Shown here piece after piece: positions 17,492 to 25,934 of a stretch of 64,000 nt of DNA. The DNA lies in contig JAFRRP010000080.1 of the NCBI GenBank assembly GCA_017428085.1, positions 48,115-112,114 on the forward strand, read 5' to 3'. The stretch is from Clostridia bacterium (lineage in GTDB: Bacteria > Bacillota > Clostridia > Oscillospirales > Acutalibacteraceae). The position numbers and the translations under genes were made by a program. How positions within the stretch are numbered: position 1 is the stretch's first letter; every line of letters begins with the position of its first letter. The notes beneath the pieces are model-generated. The model searched no databases and was not told the DNA's origin. It worked only from the letters and a program-made list of their open reading frames with translations.

Positions 17492-19319
17492 CGCAGTGCC
17501 CTCCGTTCAGCTTGTTCGCGCCGCAGCCCGCGCATTTGATCTTGCAGTTGGCGGTGGTCTCGGCGCGCTTCGCCTTCTCGTTCTCCCGTTCCAGATAACC
17601 CTTGGAAACGCCGTAATCCAGATGGTCCCAGGGCAGCGTTTCGCCGTAATCCCGGCGGCGGTTGGCGTAGAATTCCGGGGAAAGCCCGCAGGCGGCGAAG
17701 CTTTCCATCCATTTGTCGAACTTAAAATGGTCGTTCCAGCTGTCGAAGATACACCCCTGCTTCCAAGCCGTTTCGATCACGTCGGAAAGCCTGCGGTCGC
17801 CCCGGGCGAACACGCCTTCCAGAAAGCTGGTGTCGATATCGTGGAAGCTGATGTTGACCTTCTTGGAGGGACATGAATGCAGCAGCAGCGTCTGCTTTTC
17901 CTTCAGCTCCTCCCGGGTGGCCTGCGGCTCCCACTGGAAGGGCGTAAAGGGCTTTGGCACAAAGTTGGAGGCGCTGACGCTCACGCTCACGCCGCGGCCC
18001 TTTGGCTTATCCGGCATGGCGTAATACTCGTCCACCACCCGCCTGGCAAGGGCGGCGATGCCCTGCACGTCCTCCGGCGTTTCGGTGGGCAGGCCCAGCA
18101 TAAAATACAGTTTGACGGCGCTGTACCCGCCGGCGAAGGCCACCCGGGCGGTCTCCAGCAATTCTTCCTCGGTCACGTTTTTATTGATGACGTCGCGCAT
18201 GCGCTGGGTGCCCGCCTCCGGCGCGAAGGTAAGACCCGATTTGCGCACGCCCGTCAGCTTTTGCAGCAGCTCGTCGGAAAAGTTATCCACCCGCAGCGAG
18301 GGCAGGGCGATATTCACCTTTTCGTCCGGCGTCCAGTCCAGCAGTCGGGAAAGCAGCTCTTCGATATGCGAATAATCGCTGCTGGACAGCGAACAAAGGG
18401 AGATCTCGTCGTAACCGGTGTTCCGGCACAGGGCCTTGCACTGTTCGTTGATTGTCTCCGGCGTTTTTTCACGGATGGGCCGGGACAAAAAGCACGCCTG
18501 GCAGAACCGGCAGCCGCGGATGCAGCCCCGGAAGATCTCGTGGGTCACCCGGTCGAACACCACGTCGATGAAGGGCACTACGAAGCTGTCCGGATAGAAC
18601 ACCCGGTCCAGATCGCGCACCACGCGCTTGACGATCTTTTCCGGCGCGCCCTCCTTCGGGACGATCGCGCCGACCGTTCCGTCCTCCTGATAGGCCACGT
18701 CGTAAAATGCGGGAACGTAAATACCCGGGAGCTTGGAGGCATCCCGCAGAAACTCCGTTTTGGAGGAACCCTTCCGCTTGTGCGCCTTATACAGATCCAA
18801 CAGCTCGTTGGTCACTTCTTCCCCGTCGCCCAGCATAAACAGATCGAAGAAATCCGCCATGGGCTCCGGGTTGCAGGCGCAGGGACCGCCGCCCACTACC
18901 AGCGGGAAAAGCGTCTTTCTGTCCTTCGACCGCACGGGCAATCCGGCCAGATCCAGCATGTTCAGCACGTTGGTGTAGCACAGCTCGTACTGCAGCGTAA
19001 AGCCGACGATATCGAACGCCGCCACGGGATCGCCGCTTTCCAGCGCGTACAGCGGGATACCGTTGTCCCGCATCTGCGCTTCCATATCCGGCCAGGGAGC
19101 GAACACCCGCTCGCACCAGGCGTCCTGCCGGGCGTTGATCAGCGAATACAGGATCTTGATGCCTAGATGCGACATGCCGATCTCATAGGAATCCGGGAAA
19201 CAGAACGCAAAGCGGATATCCACCGCGTTTTTATCTTTGACCACGCTGTTCAGCTCGCCGCCGGTATAGCGGGCGGGCTTTTGCACCAACGGGAGGATTT
19301 TTTCCAGTTTTTTATCCAT
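17484..19319 (-). CDS. B12-binding radical SAM protein (TIGR03960 type)
   Basis: A 611-residue enzyme with an N-terminal B12-binding-like Rossmann domain (about 20-200), a radical SAM domain (about 230-450) and a C-terminal extension. The cluster motif is GCIRGCRFCQ (CxxxCxxC). SLSSSDYSHI and GLTFAPEAGTQRMRDVINK are characteristic of the TIGR03960 family. The C-terminus carries extra Cys (IKCAGCGANKLNGGHC). It heads a minus-strand operon running to yifB and has a clear promoter. The substrate is unknown. Confidence 0.93.
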   Translation of the reverse strand: MDKKLEKILPLVQKPARYTGGELNSVVKDKNAVDIRFAFCFPDSYEIGMSHLGIKILYSLINARQDAWCERVFAPWPDMEAQMRDNGIPLYALESGDPVAAFDIVGFTLQYELCYTNVLNMLDLAGLPVRSKDRKTLFPLVVGGGPCACNPEPMADFFDLFMLGDGEEVTNELLDLYKAHKRKGSSKTEFLRDASKLPGIYVPAFYDVAYQEDGTVGAIVPKEGAPEKIVKRVVRDLDRVFYPDSFVVPFIDVVFDRVTHEIFRGCIRGCRFCQACFLSRPIREKTPETINEQCKALCRNTGYDEISLCSLSSSDYSHIEELLSRLLDWTPDEKVNIALPSLRVDNFSDELLQKLTGVRKSGLTFAPEAGTQRMRDVINKNVTEEELLETARVAFAGGYSAVKLYFMLGLPTETPEDVQGIAALARRVVDEYYAMPDKPKGRGVSVSVSASNFVPKPFTPFQWEPQATREELKEKQTLLLHSCPSKKVNISFHDIDTSFLEGVFARGDRRLSDVIETAWKQGCIFDSWNDHFKFDKWMESFAACGLSPEFYANRRRDYGETLPWDHLDYGVSKGYLERENEKAKRAETTANCKIKCAGCGANKLNGGHCDV

Positions 19320-19361
19320 ATGTACATACCGTCCGGAAAAGCTTAAATACTATTTCATTTT

Positions 19362-19390
19362 ATTATACTATTATTTCCTTCATTTTGCAA
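19362..19390 (-). promoter_or_regulatory. Promoter of the radical SAM operon
   Basis: TTGCAA and TATAAT on the minus strand, 17 bases apart, about 45 bases upstream of ATG 19319. Confidence 0.75.
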
Positions 19391-19413
19391 CAGGATTAGT
19401 TGCGGATTTTGAC

Positions 19414-19442
19414 TTGAAATTTCAGCTTAATTAACGTAAACT
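19414..19442 (+). promoter_or_regulatory. Possible promoter of the first Cys-repeat dockerin gene
   Basis: TTGAAA and TAAACT with a 17-base spacer lie about 40 bases before the TTG start at 19485. A TTGACT three bases earlier gives a poorer -10 box. Confidence 0.45.
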
Positions 19443-19484
19443 ATGATTAGATAAGGATAACGACTGAAAACGGAGGGGTCCGAA

Positions 19485-22100
19485 TTGAAAAAAATCGTCT
19501 TGTTCTGCGCCGTCGCGCTGCTGTTCGCCGTGCCGCTGACCGCGCACGCGGCGGACGCGTCCGTCTGTCCCCGGTGGGGCGATATGGACGGCGACGGAAA
19601 AACGACCGCGGCGGACGCGCGGCTGATCCTGCGGCAGTCCGTCAGTCTGGAAGACTACCCGCAGGAGGCGCTGGATCGCTGCGACACGGACGATGACGAA
19701 AGGATCACCGCGGCGGACGCGCGCTTTGCGCTGCGCCTTTCCGTGGGGTTGGAGCAGTTTCCCGGCCATAAAACGGCCGAACGGCCGGAACAGCCGCCCA
19801 CCTGTACGCAAAGCGGACTGACGAAGGGAACATACTGTAAGGCGTGCGGCATGACGTTCACCGTGCAGGAGACGATCCCCGCGACGGGGCATACGGAAGA
19901 GATCGACGCTGCCGTGGCCCCCACCTGCACCGAAGAAGGGTTGACGGAGGGCAAGCACTGTTCCGTCTGTAACGCCGTTCTCATAAAACAGGAATCGGTG
20001 CCCGCTACGGGGCACAAAGAAGTCATCGACCAAGCCGTGGCCCCCACCTGTACCGAAGAAGGACTGACGGCAGGCAAACACTGTTCCGTCTGTAACGCCG
20101 TCCTCGTAAGACAGGAGACGGTGCCCGCTACGGGGCACAAAGAAGTCATCGACCAAGCCGTGGCCCCCACCTGTACCGAAGAAGGACTGACGGAGGGCAA
20201 GCACTGTTCCGTCTGTAACGCCGTCCTCGTAAGACAGGAGACGGTGCCCGCTACGGGGCACAAAGAAGCCATCGACAAAGCCGTGCCCCCCACCTGTACA
20301 GAAGAAGGACTGACGGAGGGCAAGCACTGTTCCGTCTGTAACGCCGTCCTCGTAAGACAGGAGACGGTGCCCGCCGCGGGACACAAAGAAGTCATCGACA
20401 AAGCCGTGGCCCCCACCTGCACCGAAGAAGGACTGACGGCAGGCAAACACTGTTCCGTCTGCCATACCGTGCTGGCGGCACAGCAGACCGTGCCCGCCAA
20501 CGGACATAAAGAAGTCATAGATAAGGCCGTGGCGCCCGCCTGCACCGAAACGGGACTGACGGAAGGCAAACACTGCCTCGTCTGCAACGCCGTGCTGGTG
20601 AAGCAGGAAACCGTTCCCGCATCCGGTCATACGGAAGTGATCGACAATGCCGTCGCAGCATCCTGTACGGCAAACGGAAAAACACAGGGCGTCCACTGCG
20701 GCGTCTGCGGCGCCGTCCTGACGGCACAACAGGTGATCCCCGCCGCAGGGCACGACTTCGTCGTCACGCCTGCCGTCGCGCCCACCTGCACGGAAAGCGG
20801 CCTGACGGAAGGAACGCACTGTTCCGTCTGCGGCGCGGTGGGCATCGCGCAGGAAGTCGTTCCTCCCGCCCACACCATCGTGATCGATCCCGCCGTGGAG
20901 GCGACGCACACCACCGACGGGCTGACCGAAGGTTACCACTGCGCCGTCTGCGATTGGGCGATCCCGCAGGAGATCGTGCCCGCCCACGGGCATACGGAAC
21001 AAACGGTGGAGGCCGTCGCTCCCACCTGTACCGAGCCCGGCGCGACGCAGGGCGTGATCTGTTCCGTATGCGGTTTCGTGATCGAGGAACCGACGCCTGT
21101 TCCGGCGCTGGGGCACACGGAAGTCACGGACGCCGCCGTGGCAGCCACCTGTACGGAAACCGGATTGACGGAGGGCAAACACTGCGGCCGCTGCGGCACG
21201 GTACTGGTACCGCAGTTTGAGACGGAAAAAATGGGGCACAACCCCATCCCGCTTCCCTTCTCCGCGCCCACCTGCACCGCCTCCGGGCTGGCGGAGGGGC
21301 AGATCTGCTCCGTCTGCCGCACGGTACTGACGGAACAGGCCGTGATCCCCTCCTTCAACGATCTGGTCAACGGGCTGAAGAACGGCGGGCATACTTTCGC
21401 GACGTTTTTCAACGCCCGATCGAAGATCAATCCTCCCACCTACGCAGGCATCATGGTGATGTTCCGCAAGGAGTTCCAGAAAGCCCTCGCCGACAGCATC
21501 GGCGCGGAGACCCTGTATTCCGATCTGGAGGAGAACCGGACGCTGGATAACGACAGCTTCCCGCTGACCGGCACCCCGCTGGTAAGCCTTTTGACGGAGG
21601 CGGACGTGGCTTCCGTTACGACCGAACGGATCGCGGACGTCGATTTCATTGCCGATATTCCCGATATGTACGTTTCCGAGAACAATCTTCCCTGCGACCT
21701 GACGCCCTATAAAAACAGAGCCGTCGGCAACGTGCTGAAGATCACGGTCGACGTGCTGCCGGAACGGTATTCGGAATCCGCCGGAGAAGGCGGCTCCGCC
21801 CATATCGACAAGATATGCTCCGGCTACGGCGCGAAGCTGACGCGGATCATGGAAAATCTGCAGGACTTCAACGAGGGGGTGCTGGAAAGCGAAGGCGATA
21901 TCGCTTCCGCGGCGACGGTGACCTACTATTTCGACGCCGACACCCTTGCCCCGCTGGCAGCGCGGTACAGCGTAGTCACCAATTCCGACCAGAAGATCAA
22001 CGTATACAATAAAGAGGAAGACGTCGGGAAGACCGGCCCCGCGGGCTACGTGAAGTTATCCATCGTCAACAACACCGATACCTTTTACTTCTTCGACTGA
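19485..22100 (+). CDS. Secreted N-terminal dockerin protein with 13 tandem Cys/His repeats
   Basis: An 871-residue exported protein: signal peptide (1-23), type I dockerin (about 30-88; GDMDGDGKTTAADAR and CDTDDDERITAADAR), then thirteen ~41-residue repeats (about 95-620) of the form PTCTEEGLTEGKHCSVCNAV...GH, and a C-terminal domain of about 245 residues beginning SFNDLVNGLK. That last domain is shared with the next gene and is not one I recognise. The central repeats are nearly identical at the DNA level with a 123-bp period, so they are probably expanding by recombination. The start is TTG 19485, nine bases after CGGAGGGG. The Cys pairs may bind metal or crosslink. Confidence 0.88.
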   Translation: MKKIVLFCAVALLFAVPLTAHAADASVCPRWGDMDGDGKTTAADARLILRQSVSLEDYPQEALDRCDTDDDERITAADARFALRLSVGLEQFPGHKTAERPEQPPTCTQSGLTKGTYCKACGMTFTVQETIPATGHTEEIDAAVAPTCTEEGLTEGKHCSVCNAVLIKQESVPATGHKEVIDQAVAPTCTEEGLTAGKHCSVCNAVLVRQETVPATGHKEVIDQAVAPTCTEEGLTEGKHCSVCNAVLVRQETVPATGHKEAIDKAVPPTCTEEGLTEGKHCSVCNAVLVRQETVPAAGHKEVIDKAVAPTCTEEGLTAGKHCSVCHTVLAAQQTVPANGHKEVIDKAVAPACTETGLTEGKHCLVCNAVLVKQETVPASGHTEVIDNAVAASCTANGKTQGVHCGVCGAVLTAQQVIPAAGHDFVVTPAVAPTCTESGLTEGTHCSVCGAVGIAQEVVPPAHTIVIDPAVEATHTTDGLTEGYHCAVCDWAIPQEIVPAHGHTEQTVEAVAPTCTEPGATQGVICSVCGFVIEEPTPVPALGHTEVTDAAVAATCTETGLTEGKHCGRCGTVLVPQFETEKMGHNPIPLPFSAPTCTASGLAEGQICSVCRTVLTEQAVIPSFNDLVNGLKNGGHTFATFFNARSKINPPTYAGIMVMFRKEFQKALADSIGAETLYSDLEENRTLDNDSFPLTGTPLVSLLTEADVASVTTERIADVDFIADIPDMYVSENNLPCDLTPYKNRAVGNVLKITVDVLPERYSESAGEGGSAHIDKICSGYGAKLTRIMENLQDFNEGVLESEGDIASAATVTYYFDADTLAPLAARYSVVTNSDQKINVYNKEEDVGKTGPAGYVKLSIVNNTDTFYFFD
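19916..21340 (+). repeat. Tandem 123-bp coding repeats
   Basis: Successive units begin CCCACCTGTACCGAAGAAGG or a variant at exact 123-base steps, for example 20041 and 20164. Units two to six are almost identical; the later ones drift. They encode the Cys/His repeats of the surrounding gene. Confidence 0.9.
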
Positions 22101-22123
22101 CGCGCGCATTTTCAAAAACCGTA

Positions 22124-22152
22124 TTGCATTTTCCGTATTTTTATGGTAAATT
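22124..22152 (+). promoter_or_regulatory. Promoter of the second Cys-repeat dockerin gene
   Basis: TTGCAT and TAAATT, 17 bases apart, 38 bases before ATG 22191. Confidence 0.6.
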
Positions 22153-22190
22153 GATATTTAAGAGACTTTATATCCATTGGAGGACTTTCT

Positions 22191-23687
22191 ATGAAAAAAG
22201 CATTATCTGTCATTCTTGCCTGTCTGATGATCGCGCTGCTGCTGACGCCGTGCCTGTACGCGGCGGACAAGCCTGTGGACGCGTGTACCGCATGGGGCGA
22301 TATGGACGGCGACAACAAGACGACGTCCGGCGACGCGCGGCTGGTGCTGCGGCAATCCGTCGGTCTGGAAAAATATCCGGAAGAGGCGACGCGCCGGTGC
22401 GACATTGACAAGGACAATAAGATCACTTCCGCCGACGCGCGCTTTGTGCTGCGCCTTTCGGTCGGGCTGGAGCAATATCCCGGTCACGAGATCCTTTCGG
22501 TGATCGGCAAAGACGTGACCTGCACGCAGGACGGCCTGACGGACGGCGCGTATTGCGTGATCTGCGAAAAGGAAATGATCCCGCAGGAAACGATCCCCGC
22601 CACGGGCCATAAGGAAGTGATCGACGAGGCCGTTCCCGCCACCTGCACCAAGGACGGTTTGACGGAGGGCAAGCACTGCGAAAACTGCGGCGAGGTCTTT
22701 GTTGCGCAGGAGGTCGTCCCCGCGCTGGGCCACGACGCCGTCGCCGTGGTCGCGACCGCCACGGACGTGTGCCAGGAAGCGCAGGTCTGCGCGCGCTGCG
22801 GCGAAGAGCTTTCCCCTGAGCTGAAGCACGAATTCAAGGCCGGTTCCACCGTGACGCCCGAAAAAGGGATCGAATGCACCCGCTGCCATAAAACGGCGAT
22901 CCCCTCCTTCAACGAGCTGGTCAACGTGCTGAAAGCGCAGCCCCACACCTTTACCACCTTCTCCAAATCCGAAACGGAGATCTCCGATCCCAAGTTCACG
23001 GGCATCATGCTGCTGCTGAAATCCGCCTTTGAAGAAGAATTCAAGGAAACCATGGAAAAGGAAACGGACTACACCGGCATGTCCGAAGAGACGGAGGTAA
23101 ACGAGTATACTTATGAGATTCTCGGTTCCGACGCCGTCAGTCTGCTGACCGACGCGGACGTGAAGTCCACCAAAACGGAAACCGTGACGGCCGTTGATTT
23201 CATCAAGAACCTGCCCGATTCCTATACCGCGACGAACAACAAGACCTACGACCTGACGGCGCTGAAGGCCAAGCAGACCGGCGACGTGCTGAAGGTCACC
23301 GTCAACGTGAAGCCCGAACGCTATTCCGACGTCAAGGATCAGGGCGGCGCGGTGGTCGTCAACAAGATCTGCTCCGACTACGGCGATATGATCTCCGCCG
23401 CGATGAACGAATTTGCCAGCATGAACGAGGACTTCATCAGGTGCGACTGCGACTGCCTTTCCACCGTTACGGTAACGTACTATTTCGACAAAGCAACGCT
23501 TTCGCCGATCGCCGCCTTCTACAGCATCGGCATGGATATCGATGAAAAAATGACCATCGATATCAGCGGCCTCGGCGACGACGCGGGCCTGTCCATTCCC
23601 GCCGCTTTGGGCAAGACCGGTTCCATCTCGTTTGACGTTGCGACAAACATTGAAAACTACTTCTTCTTTGACGAGTATTTCGCCTGA
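22191..23687 (+). CDS. Secreted N-terminal dockerin protein, short paralogue of the preceding gene
   Basis: A 498-residue exported protein: signal peptide (1-24), type I dockerin (about 33-90; GDMDGDNKTTSGDAR and CDIDKDNKITSADAR), two canonical plus two degenerate Cys/His repeats (about 100-235), and a C-terminal domain (about 240-498) beginning SFNELVNVLK. This domain aligns along its length with that of the upstream gene (shared DVLK, PERYS, KICSxYG and ATVTYYFD/TVTYYFD elements). The pair is a tandem duplication that differs mainly in repeat number. Glu/Asp-rich composition suggests a soluble extracellular domain. GGAGGACTTTCT precedes the ATG. No function is recognised. Confidence 0.87.
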   Translation: MKKALSVILACLMIALLLTPCLYAADKPVDACTAWGDMDGDNKTTSGDARLVLRQSVGLEKYPEEATRRCDIDKDNKITSADARFVLRLSVGLEQYPGHEILSVIGKDVTCTQDGLTDGAYCVICEKEMIPQETIPATGHKEVIDEAVPATCTKDGLTEGKHCENCGEVFVAQEVVPALGHDAVAVVATATDVCQEAQVCARCGEELSPELKHEFKAGSTVTPEKGIECTRCHKTAIPSFNELVNVLKAQPHTFTTFSKSETEISDPKFTGIMLLLKSAFEEEFKETMEKETDYTGMSEETEVNEYTYEILGSDAVSLLTDADVKSTKTETVTAVDFIKNLPDSYTATNNKTYDLTALKAKQTGDVLKVTVNVKPERYSDVKDQGGAVVVNKICSDYGDMISAAMNEFASMNEDFIRCDCDCLSTVTVTYYFDKATLSPIAAFYSIGMDIDEKMTIDISGLGDDAGLSIPAALGKTGSISFDVATNIENYFFFDEYFA

Positions 23688-23703
23688 TAAAGCATGAAGA
23701 AAG

Positions 23704-23726
23704 GGCGCCGGACGATCCGGCGCCCT
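23704..23726 (+). terminator. Intrinsic terminator after the dockerin pair
   Basis: GGGCGCCGGA, loop CGA and its perfect inverted copy are followed by six T. Confidence 0.92.
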
Positions 23727-23891
23727 GTTTTTTATGCACGTGTAAAAATGATTGAGGATCTGTCACACCGCGCAGTTGGTTTTAAGTGTTGAGCGTTGTG
23801 ATAAATCACAATTGCGCACGGATGAAAACGCTTTTATTGCAACGCATGAACCGATCATGCTTTTTTTTGCATTTCCGAGGAAGAACAACAC

Positions 23892-23938
23892 TCCTCAAAA
23901 ACTCAAAACGCAGCGCTCAATACTCGTTCGGGCGTCAG
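23892..23938. repeat. Dispersed 3'-flank repeat, copy 1
   Basis: The stretch CTCAATACTCGTTCGGGCGT with its AT-rich left flank recurs, slightly shorter, at 35344-35374. Both copies lie a few bases beyond the 3' end of a minus-strand gene. Confidence 0.6.
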
Positions 23939-23954
23939 CCAGAACGGAAAACGA

Positions 23955-25934
23955 TTATTCCAGCTCAAACGCGCCGGTATACAGACTGTAATAGGTGCCC
24001 TTTTTGGCGATCAGGTCCGCGTGACTGCCGCGCTCGATGATGCGGCCGTGGTCCAGCACCATGATGGCGTCGGAATTCTGCACCGTGGAAAGCCGATGCG
24101 CGATGACGAATACCGTGCGTCCCTTCATCAGCGCGTCCATGCCCCGCTGCACCAGCAGCTCCGTGCGGGTGTCGATGGAGGAAGTGGCCTCGTCCAGGAT
24201 CATCACCGGCGGGTCCGCCACCGCCGCCCGGGCAATGGAAATGAGCTGCCGCTGGCCCTGGGACAGGTTGGCCCCGTTGGCCGTCAGCATGGTGTTGTAG
24301 CCCTCAGGCAGGCGGGTGATGAAATCGTGGGCGTTGGCCAGCTTCGCCGCGGCGATGCATTCTTCATCGGTTGCGTCCAGCTTGCCGTAGCGGATATTGT
24401 CCATCACGGTGCCGGTGAACAGGTTCACGTCCTGCAGCACCACGCCGAGGGATCGGCGCAGGTCGTCCTTTTTGATCTTGTTGATATTGATGCCGTCGTA
24501 GCGGATCTTGCCGTCCTCAATGTCGTAAAAGCGGTTGATGAGGTTGGTGATGGTGGTCTTGCCCGCGCCGGTGGCGCCCACGAAGGCCACCTTCTGGCCC
24601 GGTTTGGCGTACAGCGTGATATCATGCAGCACGGGCTTTTCCGGCACGTAGGAGAAATCCACGTGGTCCAGCACCACGTCGCCGCGCAGGGGCGTGTAGG
24701 TGACGGTGCCGTCCGCCGCGTGGGGGTGCTTCCACGCCCAGTGGCCGGTATGCTCCGCGCACTCAGTGACGACGCCGTTTTCCTCCGTGCAGTTCACCAG
24801 CGTCACATAGCCCTCGTCCGGCTCCGGCTCCTCGTCGATCAGCTTGAAAATGCGGTCCGCGCCCGCCATGGCCATGGCGATGGAGTTGATCTGCTGGGAG
24901 GCCTGGTTGACCTGTCCCATGAACTGCTTGCACATGCCCAGATACGAGGCCACCACGGAGATAGACAACGGCGCGGCGAACGCGCCCACGGCGAAGATGT
25001 TCTGCAGGGAAAAGTTATTCCAGCCGTTGGTGATGATCAACCCACCCACAAAGGCCGTAACCACGTAAAGGATGTTGCCGATGTTGTTCATAATGGGGCC
25101 GAAGATATTGCTGAAGGTGTGGGCGCTTTCCATATCCTTGAACAGCACCTCGTTGACCTTGTCGAAATCCGTTTTCACGAAGGGCTCGTGGCAGAACACC
25201 TTGACGACCTTCTGACCGTTCATCATCTCCTCCACGTATCCCTCGGTCTTGCCCATGGACTGCTGCTGGCGGATGAAGAACTTGGCGGAATTGCCGCCCA
25301 CGAATTTGGTGATCTGCGTAATGACGATCACGCCGACGAACACGACCAGCATCAGCGATACGCTGAAATAAAACATCACGCAAACCAGCACCAAAAGAGT
25401 GACCGCGGCGTTGAACACACTGGGGATGCCCTGAGAAATGAGCTGGCGCAGCGTGTCGATATCGTTGGTGTAGTAGCTCATGATATCGCCGTGGTTGTTG
25501 GCGTCGAAGAACCGGACGGGCAGATCCTGCATCCGGTCGAACATGCGGCGGCGCATCTTATCAAGGAAGCCCTGTGTGATGATGGCGGTGAGCTGTTCCC
25601 TGATCGTCATGGCCGTCAGCCCCACCACGTACAGGCAACCCATCACCAGTACCGCCTGCGTCACCCGCGGGAAGGTCTGTTCCCATGCGGCGGCGAAACC
25701 GGCGGCCTTGCCGATGGCCAGCCCGTCCACGATATAGCTTGTGATGGTTTCGATATACACAGCGGGCATCACACCCACCACGGCGTTGACGATGATGCAG
25801 ATAAAGACGCACGCCAACTTGCCGGGATAATCTCTGAACAGCAGCTTCAAAAGCCGCCCAACAACCTTGACGTCCAGCTTCGGCTTGCCCTTGCCGACGG
25901 TCATTTTGCGGTTCATCTGTCCGGGGTTAGGCAT
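23955..25934 (-). CDS. ABC exporter half-transporter, catalytically competent subunit
   Basis: A 659-residue type IV exporter half: six transmembrane helices (about 40-340) then a nucleotide-binding domain (about 420-655). Walker A is GATGAGKTT, Walker B is VMILDEATSS with the catalytic Glu, and the switch His is in IAHRLS. The signature is LSQGQ instead of LSGGQ. An insertion of about 40 residues with Cys and His precedes the nucleotide-binding domain. It overlaps its partner by eight bases. ATG 25934 follows AGGTGACGACA. Such pairs export drugs, peptides or lipids; the substrate cannot be read here. Confidence 0.92.
   Translation of the reverse strand: MPNPGQMNRKMTVGKGKPKLDVKVVGRLLKLLFRDYPGKLACVFICIIVNAVVGVMPAVYIETITSYIVDGLAIGKAAGFAAAWEQTFPRVTQAVLVMGCLYVVGLTAMTIREQLTAIITQGFLDKMRRRMFDRMQDLPVRFFDANNHGDIMSYYTNDIDTLRQLISQGIPSVFNAAVTLLVLVCVMFYFSVSLMLVVFVGVIVITQITKFVGGNSAKFFIRQQQSMGKTEGYVEEMMNGQKVVKVFCHEPFVKTDFDKVNEVLFKDMESAHTFSNIFGPIMNNIGNILYVVTAFVGGLIITNGWNNFSLQNIFAVGAFAAPLSISVVASYLGMCKQFMGQVNQASQQINSIAMAMAGADRIFKLIDEEPEPDEGYVTLVNCTEENGVVTECAEHTGHWAWKHPHAADGTVTYTPLRGDVVLDHVDFSYVPEKPVLHDITLYAKPGQKVAFVGATGAGKTTITNLINRFYDIEDGKIRYDGININKIKKDDLRRSLGVVLQDVNLFTGTVMDNIRYGKLDATDEECIAAAKLANAHDFITRLPEGYNTMLTANGANLSQGQRQLISIARAAVADPPVMILDEATSSIDTRTELLVQRGMDALMKGRTVFVIAHRLSTVQNSDAIMVLDHGRIIERGSHADLIAKKGTYYSLYTGAFELE

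Noticed and set aside
19916..21340. Regular repeats resembling a CRISPR array
   Set aside because: The 123-bp period is a whole number of codons, there are no unique spacers of constant length, and the repeats encode Cys/His modules inside an exported protein.
19431..21803. Long antisense frame (790 residues, minus strand) opposite the Cys-repeat dockerin gene; similar long frames at 56490-58631, 59216-61501 and 62138-63943
   Set aside because: These are products of high GC at codon position three on the true strand. They have no recognisable domains, low-complexity Arg/Gly/His composition, and overlap well-supported genes.
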